Shown here: positions 25,814 to 32,955 of the stretch, one piece after another
How the letters are laid out: each line of letters opens with the position of its first letter
How positions within the stretch are numbered: position 1 is the stretch's first letter
DNA from: a virus
IMG/VR virus record: IMGVR_UViG_3300010299_000013
Coordinates: 1 to 42,529 of that record
DNA length: 42,529 nt
Reading direction: 5' to 3' (one strand)
The notes under the pieces: model-generated
Databases searched by the model: none
What the model was told of the DNA's origin: nothing
Seen by the model: the letters and a program-made list of their open reading frames with translations, nothing else
Program-made: the position numbers and the translations under genes

Positions 25814-27301
25814 ATGAAAATTGATGAACTTACAAGATATAGAAAAGAAAAAGGTGAAAAATATGATATTTATCACTCTTTAAAGAATGTTGCGAAAGAT
25901 CCCTATGCTTTTGTTCATTTTTCAGATCTTGATAAATTAGGCATAAATCCTAAAAGTTCATTCAATACTCCTATTGGAATATATGGATATCCTCTTGAGG
26001 TATTTGATATTGAAGATATCATTAATGGAAATGTTCCATTTGCTGGTGATCGTCATTATATTCATATATTTTCTATAAAGCCCGAATATAGAGATTCTGT
26101 TGTATTTTTGTCTAGAGATGGGAGTGCAATAAATGATGATTCAGATAAAGAATATGAAAATCGTGCCCGAGCGATTCAAGACGAAGCAGAGGTTGCACAG
26201 CAAGAACTTGCAGATAAGAATAAAAAGATTTATCAAGACATAGAAGTGGCTATAAATGATTTCATTGATATTTTAGAAAGAAGTGAAGATAAAAATCATA
26301 AAATAATAGGAAGTATTATTGGCTCAAATTACAAAAATCATAATTTTGCTATAGAAATGATTAAATCCGTAGCTGCCGATAAAGAGAATAGAACAACAGA
26401 ACAAGTCAGATCAGCACGAAAACTTCTTGATTTTATAATTATTGCACAAGATGAAATGGGAAAAAATCTTAAGAAAAGGATGAGTTTTCTTGATCAAAGG
26501 GCTGCTATTGCATCAAGTGACCACAGGACTCGTTTTGGAGAGTATTGGAATGCAACAAGGCTTAAGAATAGAAAAAATCCACAAAAATGGGCAAAAACGC
26601 TTGTTGGTGATGGGATTGTTGGTGTAGTAGATTATGGTTCTGGTATTATTCATTCAAATGAGCCAACCCAGGCTGTGTTTTTTTCAAAGAAGTTTATTAA
26701 TCATATTGGGACAGTTCCAAATAAAAACAAATTGGCTTCCATGAATGAAGGTGTTGGTCCGTTTTCTACAACTCCACATAGTACACATTTGCAGTCAAGA
26801 ACGCCAAAACCATGGCCAAGGGGTGGTCAATCTGGGGATCCAAATCAAGCTCCAACAATGACTGCTTCTCGTCTAATGCAGCAAACATCAACAGATGATG
26901 ATATTAAGTATTGGATGGGAGATCCAGACGATCCTGATGATGTTGGAGCTACATTCAATCCTCCATTTGATCATGTTCCACGTTATTATTCAAATTACAA
27001 TGCCGCTTCCAAATATTGGGATAGTTCTCCTGCTCAACTTGGAGAAGATGAAGAATATTTATTCAATATGAAAGACTTAATTGAATCAACAAAAAAAGAA
27101 ATAGATGAGATTGAAGATTTATTGAATAAATTTACTTTAGATGAATTTTCTTCAATTGGAGGCGGTGCAGTTCGTGGTCATATTGGTCCTTTAGGATCTG
27201 ATAACAGAAGCCCATATTTGAAAAGTGACAAAAAGAAAAAAAAGAAGAAAAAACATTATGAGCCAACTATGCGAGCATTTGGCGGAGCTTCAGAAGTGTA
27301 A
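25814..27301 (+). CDS. Large unknown protein with conserved phage effector-like blocks, 495 aa
   Basis: Two blocks stand out. Residues 31-62 (YAFVHFSDLDKLGINP and TPIGIYGYPLEVF) and residues about 270-292 (GIVGVVDYGSGIIHSNEPTQ then AVFFS). Together they give a His, a T-P-x-G-x-Y strand and a late E-P-x-Q-x-V-F-F motif, which recalls the H/S-T/E layout of ADP-ribosyltransferases of the phage 'polyvalent' type. That is a tentative structural guess, not a family call. A coiled coil lies around residues 120-145; after residue 320 the protein is disordered, ending in a Lys8 run. The lone start without ribosome binding site follows a terminator. It overlaps the next gene by one base (TAATG). Confidence 0.55.
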   Translation: MKIDELTRYRKEKGEKYDIYHSLKNVAKDPYAFVHFSDLDKLGINPKSSFNTPIGIYGYPLEVFDIEDIINGNVPFAGDRHYIHIFSIKPEYRDSVVFLSRDGSAINDDSDKEYENRARAIQDEAEVAQQELADKNKKIYQDIEVAINDFIDILERSEDKNHKIIGSIIGSNYKNHNFAIEMIKSVAADKENRTTEQVRSARKLLDFIIIAQDEMGKNLKKRMSFLDQRAAIASSDHRTRFGEYWNATRLKNRKNPQKWAKTLVGDGIVGVVDYGSGIIHSNEPTQAVFFSKKFINHIGTVPNKNKLASMNEGVGPFSTTPHSTHLQSRTPKPWPRGGQSGDPNQAPTMTASRLMQQTSTDDDIKYWMGDPDDPDDVGATFNPPFDHVPRYYSNYNAASKYWDSSPAQLGEDEEYLFNMKDLIESTKKEIDEIEDLLNKFTLDEFSSIGGGAVRGHIGPLGSDNRSPYLKSDKKKKKKKKHYEPTMRAFGGASEV

Positions 27302-27696
27302 TGTTAAATGAAACAATAAAGTTAATTTTGCAAGAATTTTTTGATCAAAAAATTAATTGCATAGGATTGATAACAGCTCAAAACCCACAAGAACAGCAAC
27401 AAGATTCCAAATACAATGAATCTGCAAATGATAAATTGCTTGCTGATCTGCAAGGAATGGGATATGAACCTTTTCCAACATTTTATTATGGTGAAAGTGG
27501 GTTTTTAGTTCCAAATATTTCAAAGAGTTCATTAATTGGTCTTGGAAAAAAGTACAATCAGCGTGCCGTTATTTGGGGACAAAAAGTACCTGAAGACAGG
27601 AATGGACTTAGTTTTGAATGGAATTATTTGGAAGATGGAAAAATAAGAAATCAAAAAACATCAGGACATCCATTTGTTGTTCCTGAATTTAGTTGA
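27301..27696 (+). CDS. DUF3293-like protein, 131 aa
   Basis: Residues 22-36 (GLITAQNPQEQQQDS), N-x-x-LLADL, then a middle Gly-rich strand with FYYGESGFLVPNIS and finally LIGLGKKYNQRAVIWG follow the DUF3293 pattern (ITA-x-NP, N-x-x-L-x-x-x-L, E-S-F-x-V, A-x-x-x-x-Q-x-A-x-I). Function of that family is not established. The N-terminus MLNETIKLILQEFF resembles that of the metallopeptidase and of the 677-residue protein, a possible head-targeting peptide with an L-x-E site. It is translated from a TAATG overlap with the previous gene and converges on the GIY-YIG gene, overlapping it by 8 bases. Confidence 0.6.
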   Translation: MLNETIKLILQEFFDQKINCIGLITAQNPQEQQQDSKYNESANDKLLADLQGMGYEPFPTFYYGESGFLVPNISKSSLIGLGKKYNQRAVIWGQKVPEDRNGLSFEWNYLEDGKIRNQKTSGHPFVVPEFS

Positions 27697-28402
27697 TATT
27701 TTTCCATGTTTTATTATTTCTAATATTATAAATTGCTCTTAAAGATACATTGTATATATTTGAAATACTTTTATTATCATAACCATTTTTTATTAAGTCC
27801 TTGATTTTTATAACATCTTTTATTGTTAATTTTCTTTTTGTTTTTTTATCAAGAAGATTTTTATATTTTTTTGTTATGTGTGTCCATGTTTTGCCTGATT
27901 TAATTAGACTAACAGTGTCTTCACTAACATTAAAAGATTTTGCTATGTCTTTAATTGGTTCATTAGACAATATTGAAAAAATAATATTTTCAACATCTTT
28001 GTTTTTTAAATTTGTATTGGAATTGTTTTCTCCTATGTGAGATTGAGACATTTTCTGTTTTGTTTCTTTTGAGTGTTTTTTACCCCACCATATAGAATCT
28101 TTTCCTCTTGTTGTGTTTCCTCCTTTTTTTATGTTATATCCATTTGGAACTTCAGACTTATATTGCTCAATCCAAAATTTTTCTTTTTCATCAAGTTTAG
28201 AAATTTTACATGTTTCAATTTCATCTATGAAAAAATTGTCTTTTCCATATTTTTTTATGGCATTGCATATTGGATAATTTTTATGTTTTGACTGATGAAC
28301 ATGTGAATACCATCTTTTTATTATTGGTCTAATTGTTTGTCCTATGTAAACTTTTTTATTTATTTTATTTGTAAGAGAGTAAATAATTCCATTTCGTTCC
28401 AT
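27689..28402 (-). CDS. GIY-YIG homing endonuclease with NUMOD3/HTH domains
   Basis: From ATG 28402 the protein has an N-terminal GIY-YIG nuclease domain (residues 4-90): GIIYSLTNK, VYIGQTIRPIIKRWYSH with the catalytic Arg, and a later E in FWIEQY with NGYNIKKGG. Residues about 105-125 (GKKHSKETKQKMSQSHIG) form the NUMOD3-type DNA-contact repeat, and the C-terminal part has two helix-turn-helix-like units (IKDIAKSFNVSEDTVSLIKS and its copy DNKSISNIYNVSLRAIYNIR). Such enzymes cut a phage gene that lacks the element and spread by repair. It is freestanding and opposes its neighbours. The TTG at 28429 is a less likely start. Confidence 0.9.
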   Translation of the reverse strand: MERNGIIYSLTNKINKKVYIGQTIRPIIKRWYSHVHQSKHKNYPICNAIKKYGKDNFFIDEIETCKISKLDEKEKFWIEQYKSEVPNGYNIKKGGNTTRGKDSIWWGKKHSKETKQKMSQSHIGENNSNTNLKNKDVENIIFSILSNEPIKDIAKSFNVSEDTVSLIKSGKTWTHITKKYKNLLDKKTKRKLTIKDVIKIKDLIKNGYDNKSISNIYNVSLRAIYNIRNNKTWKNIN

Positions 28403-28476
28403 GTAAAACAATATATAAAATTTCAACAAAATTGAAATGGTATATCATAAAGCAATTAGAATTATTTTCTAAGTTA

Positions 28477-28504
28477 TTGATATTATTGAAGAAAATCTTG
28501 TCAA
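28477..28504 (-). promoter_or_regulatory. Candidate sigma70-type promoter for the GIY-YIG gene
   Basis: On the minus strand TTGACA (28504-28499) and TATCAA (28482-28477) are 16 bases apart, about 75 bases before the endonuclease ATG. The -35 hexamer is perfect; the -10 matches four of six. Confidence 0.35.
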
Positions 28505-28532
28505 CTTTTTCAACAAACAAGTGATTACGTGA

Positions 28533-28588
28533 TATAAAATATTAGTACTCAGAAGGTCACCATGATCGAAAGGCCAAGAGTACTTTTT
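28533..28588 (+). promoter_or_regulatory. ssb leader: -10-like box and hairpin with T run
   Basis: TATAAAAT (28533-28540) is followed at once by AGTACTC (28544-28550), which pairs with GAGTACT (28578-28584), then TTTT. An inner GGTC/GGCC pair strengthens the stem. The hairpin would open a leader of about 90 bases ahead of the SSB gene. T4 gene 32 is known to control its own translation through a folded leader, so a similar function is plausible here. Confidence 0.5.
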
Positions 28589-28663
28589 GAGATCTCACAA
28601 ACAACCACAGTGATTGAAAGGTTGAGAGGATATAATGGCAAAATTAAATCTAACAAAACTTAA
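28562..28663 (+). CDS. Possible 33-codon leader peptide overlapping the ssb start
   Basis: ATG 28562 opens a 33-residue frame (MIERPRVLFEISQ, then TTTVIERLRGYNG) that runs over the ssb ATG at 28635 and stops at TAA 28661. It contains two imperfect direct repeats of 18 bases (28563-28580 and 28611-28628, differing only by transitions), so the peptide repeats IER. AAGG lies about 8 bases before its ATG. Real translation is unproven; it may only reflect repeated RNA sites. Confidence 0.3.
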   Translation: MIERPRVLFEISQTTTVIERLRGYNGKIKSNKT

Positions 28664-29591
28664 AGACAAGGTCGCTCAATTAAAGGGCGAAAAACCGGCA
28701 AGCAGCCGCAAGTCAATTTTCTGGACTCCACAACTCCCAAAGGGAGATACAAGTGCAGAATATCAGGTCTTCTTACTTCCATGGCCAGACCTTGAGGATT
28801 ACCCATTCAAGGAAAGATGGTTTTACTATAGTCTTGGAAATATGAAAGATGCTGAGGGCAATAGTATGAAAGACGAAAATGGTCGTTACATCAAGGCTCC
28901 ATTGACGCTTAAGCAGTTTGGAGAAGCTGATCCGGTTGATGATCTTATTCGCCAGTTATGGGACACAGAAGGAAAAGAAGATGAAGAAGCAAAGCAGGAT
29001 CGTGAAGATGCGAAGAAGCTTTTTGCATCTCAGACAGTTTATGTTCCTGTTATTGTAAAAGGAGAAGAGTCTCTTGGTGTTCGTATTTGGAAATTTAGTT
29101 CCAAGAAAGTTTATGAACGACTTATTGAACTTTTCATGAAAGATCGTATTGGAGTCCTTAACGATCCGGAAAATGATATTTGGTTGACCGTTAAGGTTGT
29201 AGAAGAACCAAAGAAGCCATTCCCATTAAATAAAACCATTGGTTCTATTGATTTGGAATTGCTTGATCGTGCACCTTTGTCTGAGGACAAAGACCAAATT
29301 GAAAAATGGGTTGGTAGTGTACCAGATTTGGATGAAGCACTCAAATATCAGCGTTATACTTCAGAAGGTTTAAAGAAATTGTTGCTTATGTGGGCTGATT
29401 CAGGTGCAACAGAAAAAAACCTTTCCGAAAGTGATGGAACAGAAGGTGCAAAGTCTGAATCAAAATCAAAATCAAAGCGTGGTCGCCCAAAGAAAGAAAA
29501 GTCAGAAGAGCCAAAAAACAAAGAAGAAGCTCTAAAAGAACTTGATGATTTCATGAGTGATGACGACGATGACGATGATGACGACGAATAA
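28635..29591 (+). CDS. 32: Single-stranded DNA-binding protein, T4 gp32-like
   Basis: Evidence: length 318 (T4 gp32 is 301), a basic N-terminal arm (MAKLNLTKLKDKVAQLKG), a core with aromatic and basic residues (SIFWTPQLPKGDTSAEYQVF, then FKERWFYYSLG), and a C-terminal tail of nine Asp and a Glu. The acidic tail is the usual docking site by which SSBs recruit partners such as UvsX, helicase and polymerase, encoded nearby. Before the tail lies a KRGRPKKEK AT-hook-like segment. The zinc-binding Cys/His set of T4 gp32 is missing; there is no cysteine. Ribosome binding site AGAGGA 4 bases before ATG. Confidence 0.82.
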   Translation: MAKLNLTKLKDKVAQLKGEKPASSRKSIFWTPQLPKGDTSAEYQVFLLPWPDLEDYPFKERWFYYSLGNMKDAEGNSMKDENGRYIKAPLTLKQFGEADPVDDLIRQLWDTEGKEDEEAKQDREDAKKLFASQTVYVPVIVKGEESLGVRIWKFSSKKVYERLIELFMKDRIGVLNDPENDIWLTVKVVEEPKKPFPLNKTIGSIDLELLDRAPLSEDKDQIEKWVGSVPDLDEALKYQRYTSEGLKKLLLMWADSGATEKNLSESDGTEGAKSESKSKSKRGRPKKEKSEEPKNKEEALKELDDFMSDDDDDDDDDE

Positions 29592-29622
29592 AAACAAAAA
29601 ATAAACAAGCCTGAGAGCGGGG

Positions 29623-29628
29623 TATAAT
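29623..29628 (+). promoter_or_regulatory. -10-like TATAAT before uvsX
   Basis: A perfect TATAAT sits between GGGG and TTCCC, 63 bases before the uvsX ATG and after the ssb stop. No -35 hexamer is visible at the right distance, so a phage-modified or activator-dependent promoter would be needed. Confidence 0.4.
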
Positions 29629-29644
29629 ATTCCCATAGGCAAAG

Positions 29645-29678
29645 ACAGGGACGGTAACTCTCGCCTCCCTGTTTTTTT
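29645..29678 (+). terminator. Intrinsic terminator just ahead of the uvsX ribosome binding site
   Basis: ACAGGGA (29645-29651) pairs with TCCCTGT (29666-29672), with an inner GG/CC pair, followed by seven T. The uvsX site AGGAGA begins at 29681. The loop carries CTCTCG, which could pair with TGAGAG at 29612-29617, upstream of the -10 box. As placed, it both ends ssb transcription and lies in any uvsX leader. Confidence 0.85.
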
Positions 29679-29691
29679 ATAGGAGAACATA

Positions 29692-30927
29692 ATGGCCAAA
29701 AGTAAAGACAACGACCAAAAAGACATTAAAGCATTTTCAAATAAAATGATTGAAAACCTAAACGCAAAACTTGGCGGAAAAGGTGGCAAAATTTTCTATA
29801 ACTTGGGACAAGACAAAGAAGACCCAGCTAAAATTAAAAGATGGTATTCAACACATTCAATGACATTAGATTGGATTTGTGGAGCTGAAAATAAAGGAAT
29901 GCCAGGTGGAAGATTGGTAGAGGTATTCGGTCCAGAATCTATTGGTAAATCTCACATTTGTTATCAAATGGCAAGATGGGTTCAAGAACATGGTGGTATT
30001 TCTTTATATATCGATACAGAACTTGCAACATCTGTTCCAAACCTTATGGATCTTGGTGTTGATGTTGGGGAAAGATTTATTTATGCAAAAGTAGACTCTA
30101 TTGAAGGTGCATTTGAGGCAGCAGAAGAATTTCTTAAAGAAGTCGCACCATTAGGGCAAGATGTGCCAATTGCTGTTTTCTGGGATTCTATTGGAGGAAT
30201 CGGTTCTCGAATTGAAAGAGACATGTCATTTGATGACATTCAGCGCCCTGGTCTTAATGCTAAACAAATTACATTTGGCCTTAGAAAAATAATGCCAGCA
30301 ATCAACGAAGCGGCAGCATTGTTTGTTCTTGTTAATCAAGAATATGATATTCTAAATGCTCAAAAATTTGATGCGAAGAAAAAAGAAACCAAAGGTGGAA
30401 AAATGATCAAGTATGGATCTTCTGTTCGTCTTGGAATAGCAAAAGTTACAGATGTTTATCCTGATGAAATGGATAAAAAACAGGCTTATGCAAAAGGTAT
30501 TCTTCCATGCGGAATTCGTGTTCGTGCAAGAACATATAAGAACAAAGTTGCTGCTCCATTTCGTTCTGCTGAAATTGATATTATTTTTGGAGTTGGAATT
30601 AAAGAGCATTCAGCTATATGGGATATGTTCAATAATGAAAAAGAGATTCATGTTCTTGATAAAATTTATAGATTCAGCTCTTCTCAATGGAAAAAGATTA
30701 CTATTGTTGATGCGGCAACAGGAAAAGATTTAGAAGAAATTAAATTTAGAAAAAAAGAAACTGAAGAAATGCTTATGGAAAAGCACAGAGACATAACTCA
30801 AGCATGCTTTGATAGTGTTATGGGTAGAGTCATGCAGAGAAACAATTCAGAATTCAATGAATATGATCCTGAACTTGATGGATCATTGTCTGCAAGTGAA
30901 AAAGAAATAATGGGAGATATTGAATAA
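29692..30927 (+). CDS. uvsX: RecA/UvsX recombinase
   Basis: The protein coats single-stranded DNA with ATP and drives strand exchange for repair and recombination-dependent replication. Residues about 82-89 hold the Walker A GPESIGKS (RecA: GPESSGKT). An aspartate-ended strand IAVFWDSIGG is the Walker B, LFVLVNQEYD gives the NQ motif, and GGKMIKYGSSVRLGI the L2/ATP-cap region, all in RecA order. Length 411 is near UvsX (391) and RecA (352). It begins the operon uvsX-dut-unknown-5' nuclease-helicase, where genes are 2 to 20 bases apart. AGGAGA precedes the ATG, behind a terminator hairpin. Confidence 0.92.
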   Translation: MAKSKDNDQKDIKAFSNKMIENLNAKLGGKGGKIFYNLGQDKEDPAKIKRWYSTHSMTLDWICGAENKGMPGGRLVEVFGPESIGKSHICYQMARWVQEHGGISLYIDTELATSVPNLMDLGVDVGERFIYAKVDSIEGAFEAAEEFLKEVAPLGQDVPIAVFWDSIGGIGSRIERDMSFDDIQRPGLNAKQITFGLRKIMPAINEAAALFVLVNQEYDILNAQKFDAKKKETKGGKMIKYGSSVRLGIAKVTDVYPDEMDKKQAYAKGILPCGIRVRARTYKNKVAAPFRSAEIDIIFGVGIKEHSAIWDMFNNEKEIHVLDKIYRFSSSQWKKITIVDAATGKDLEEIKFRKKETEEMLMEKHRDITQACFDSVMGRVMQRNNSEFNEYDPELDGSLSASEKEIMGDIE

Positions 30928-30929
30928 AA

Positions 30930-31445
30930 ATGAGAAAAAGATATGCTACATCATTAGGATTAATAAAATCACACCCAGATGCAAAACTTCCAACACAAAG
31001 TATGGATGATGTTGGTTTTGACGTGTATTCTGTAGAAGATGTTTCTATAGAAAATGGAAATGTCGGAAAAGTAAATACCGGATTACAGTATGCAACCAGA
31101 CCTTATTTTCCAGAAAGCCTTCATATGGTTGCATCTTCTGGTACGTATGCTTATGATGATAGGTGGTCTTTTGAAACAAAAGTAGAAGGACGTTCTGGGC
31201 TTGCTTCAAAATTTATTTTTCCTATTGGTGGAATAATTGATCCAAGTTATCGTGGTGATTTTGTAATCATTCTTGCGAATCATAGTGGTGAAACATTTAA
31301 TGTAAAAAAAGGTGACAAAATTGCACAGCTTGTTTTACGTCCTGTTCTTGCCAATACCGAAAATCATCATGTTGAATTTGTGTTTAGAGAAAGTCAAGAT
31401 ACAACTGAACGTGGTACTAAAGGATTTGGGTCGTCTGGGGTTTAG
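30930..31445 (+). CDS. dut: Trimeric dUTPase
   Basis: It hydrolyses dUTP to dUMP and pyrophosphate, keeping uracil out of DNA and feeding thymidylate synthase. All five motifs are present: DVGFDVYS (I, residues 27-34), EGRSGLASK (II), GGIIDPSYRGDF (III), GDKIAQLVLRP (IV) and RGTKGFGSSG (V, near the C-terminus). Length 171 is slightly above the usual 140-155 because of a loop of about 25 residues between motifs I and II (around ESLHMVASSGTYAYDD). It starts 2 bases after uvsX. Confidence 0.93.
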   Translation: MRKRYATSLGLIKSHPDAKLPTQSMDDVGFDVYSVEDVSIENGNVGKVNTGLQYATRPYFPESLHMVASSGTYAYDDRWSFETKVEGRSGLASKFIFPIGGIIDPSYRGDFVIILANHSGETFNVKKGDKIAQLVLRPVLANTENHHVEFVFRESQDTTERGTKGFGSSGV

Positions 31446-31447
31446 TA

Positions 31448-31981
31448 ATGGTTGAAAAAAATAAAAAAATTAGAAAGCCTAAAAAACCAACAGAACCTAA
31501 AAAACCATTAATGCCATCAAAATTTATTGATAGATTTGAGATTTTAGAAAGTTGTTCTTATATGGATGATGAAACTGTTCATATAAATTTTTCTGATATT
31601 TTAGAAAAATTATCAGAAGGATATGATCTAAATGATGTAAAAATAAAAATATGGAATAATAAAAAAGAGTCATACAGCTACAATTGTTGTTGTAGTAGCT
31701 ATTCATCTGAGTCAGGATTTCAAATTTATTATAAAATTTCTGCTCTGAACCCAGATTATGAAAAAAATTTGGAAAAATATAATAAAGAATATCTTCTATA
31801 TGAAGAAAAAATGAAAAAATATCGATCTATAAAAGCAGAATATGATAATCAAAAGAAATTTTATGATGCTCAGCAAAAAGTAAAAGAAGTAAGTCGATTG
31901 AAAAAAGAAGTTGAAAAAATGGAAAAAGATAAGAAAAAATTATCTTCCATGCTTGAGAAATTGCAGAAAGAGATTGAATAA
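31448..31981 (+). CDS. Hypothetical coiled-coil protein, 177 aa
   Basis: The N-terminus is a Lys/Pro repeat (KPKKPTEPKKPLMP), the middle contains a Cys3 cluster in YSYNCCCSSYS (about residues 77-87), and from residue 105 on the protein is a highly charged coiled coil ending LSSMLEKLQKEIE. I do not recognise the family. Its place between dut and the 5' nuclease, with a 2-base gap before and a one-base overlap (TAATG) after, points to coordinated expression with replication genes. The Cys cluster could bind metal but has no paired His or Cys partner in view. Confidence 0.6.
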   Translation: MVEKNKKIRKPKKPTEPKKPLMPSKFIDRFEILESCSYMDDETVHINFSDILEKLSEGYDLNDVKIKIWNNKKESYSYNCCCSSYSSESGFQIYYKISALNPDYEKNLEKYNKEYLLYEEKMKKYRSIKAEYDNQKKFYDAQQKVKEVSRLKKEVEKMEKDKKKLSSMLEKLQKEIE

Positions 31982-32937
31982 TGGAACGACCAATAATGTT
32001 GATAGATTCTATGAATCTATTTATTAGAAACTATATGGCTAATCCTCAAATGGATAAAAATGGAAATTTAATTGGTGGAGCCATTGGTTATCTAAAAAGT
32101 TTGGCTTCGCTTGTCAAAAAGCACTCTCCTAAAAAAGTTTATATCATTTGGGAGACGGGTGGCAGTCCACGTAGATTAAAACTCTACCCAGAATATAAAA
32201 ATAGAAGCAGACCCACTAGAACGAATCGAACATATGGAGATGCCATACCTGACACGGATGAAAATGAAGCGTATCAAAAACAAGTTGTTTTAAACTTGTT
32301 ACAGCATCTTCCTGTTTCACAAATTCATGTAGAAAACTGTGAAGCTGATGATATAATCGCATATCTTTGTAAATCAATATATTCTGATCGTCAGAAAATT
32401 ATTGTTTCTTCTGATAAAGATTTTTATCAACTTCTTGATGAAAATACAAAGATTTATCGTCCTGGAAAGAAATTATTCTATAAAGAAAAAGACATGCTTG
32501 AAGAATACAAAATCACACCAGAAAATTTTGTAGTAGCTAAAGCAATGAATGGAGATCCAAGTGATAACATTCCTGGGGTTGAGCGTGTTGGATTTAAAAC
32601 TCTTGCTAAGAGATTTGTATTGAATGAAGGAAAAGTATCGATTGATGAGATCTTGAACAAAGCAAAAACACACGTTATGGAAGATAAAAAGCCCCTAGTC
32701 ATGTTCGAGAATATAGCCAAGAGCGAGGATCTAATCCGAAGAAATGTGGAATTAATGGACTTGAATGATAAATTGCTAACAGCAAATCAAGTCCAAGCAG
32801 TGAATCGGATTGTTAGGGAGTTTAAGCCTCAGTACAATAAGATCAAATTTTGGAGAACCTATTTAGATCTTGAACTTGATGGACTGGATGTTGAGAATCT
32901 TTGCAACTGCTTTCATTTCCTTATCCATACCGCTTGA
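31981..32937 (+). CDS. rnh: 5'-3' exonuclease / T4 RNase H-like flap nuclease
   Basis: The PIN/FEN-type fold is seen in order: MLIDSMNLF (first metal-binding Asp), the arch region with LYPEYKNRSRPTRTNR, CEADDIIAYL and VSSDKDFYQL (metal-binding acidic residues), and the helix-hairpin-helix MNGDPSDNIPGVERVGFKTL. T4 RNase H (305 residues) has this plan, removing RNA primers and flaps from the lagging strand. This protein has 318 residues. In a phage whose polymerase lacks a 5' nuclease domain, it probably supplies primer removal. The gene overlaps its neighbour by one base and is followed by the helicase. Confidence 0.88.
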   Translation: MERPIMLIDSMNLFIRNYMANPQMDKNGNLIGGAIGYLKSLASLVKKHSPKKVYIIWETGGSPRRLKLYPEYKNRSRPTRTNRTYGDAIPDTDENEAYQKQVVLNLLQHLPVSQIHVENCEADDIIAYLCKSIYSDRQKIIVSSDKDFYQLLDENTKIYRPGKKLFYKEKDMLEEYKITPENFVVAKAMNGDPSDNIPGVERVGFKTLAKRFVLNEGKVSIDEILNKAKTHVMEDKKPLVMFENIAKSEDLIRRNVELMDLNDKLLTANQVQAVNRIVREFKPQYNKIKFWRTYLDLELDGLDVENLCNCFHFLIHTA

Positions 32938-32955
32938 ATGGGAGAAAAATAATAC

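Noticed and set aside
27229-27254. A-rich run (Lys8) in the 495-residue gene as a slippage site
   Set aside because: The run is broken by G bases and neither shifted frame leads into a recognisable product.
29354-29608. Minus-strand frame with a long Ser run
   Set aside because: It is the antisense of the SSB Asp9 tail codons.
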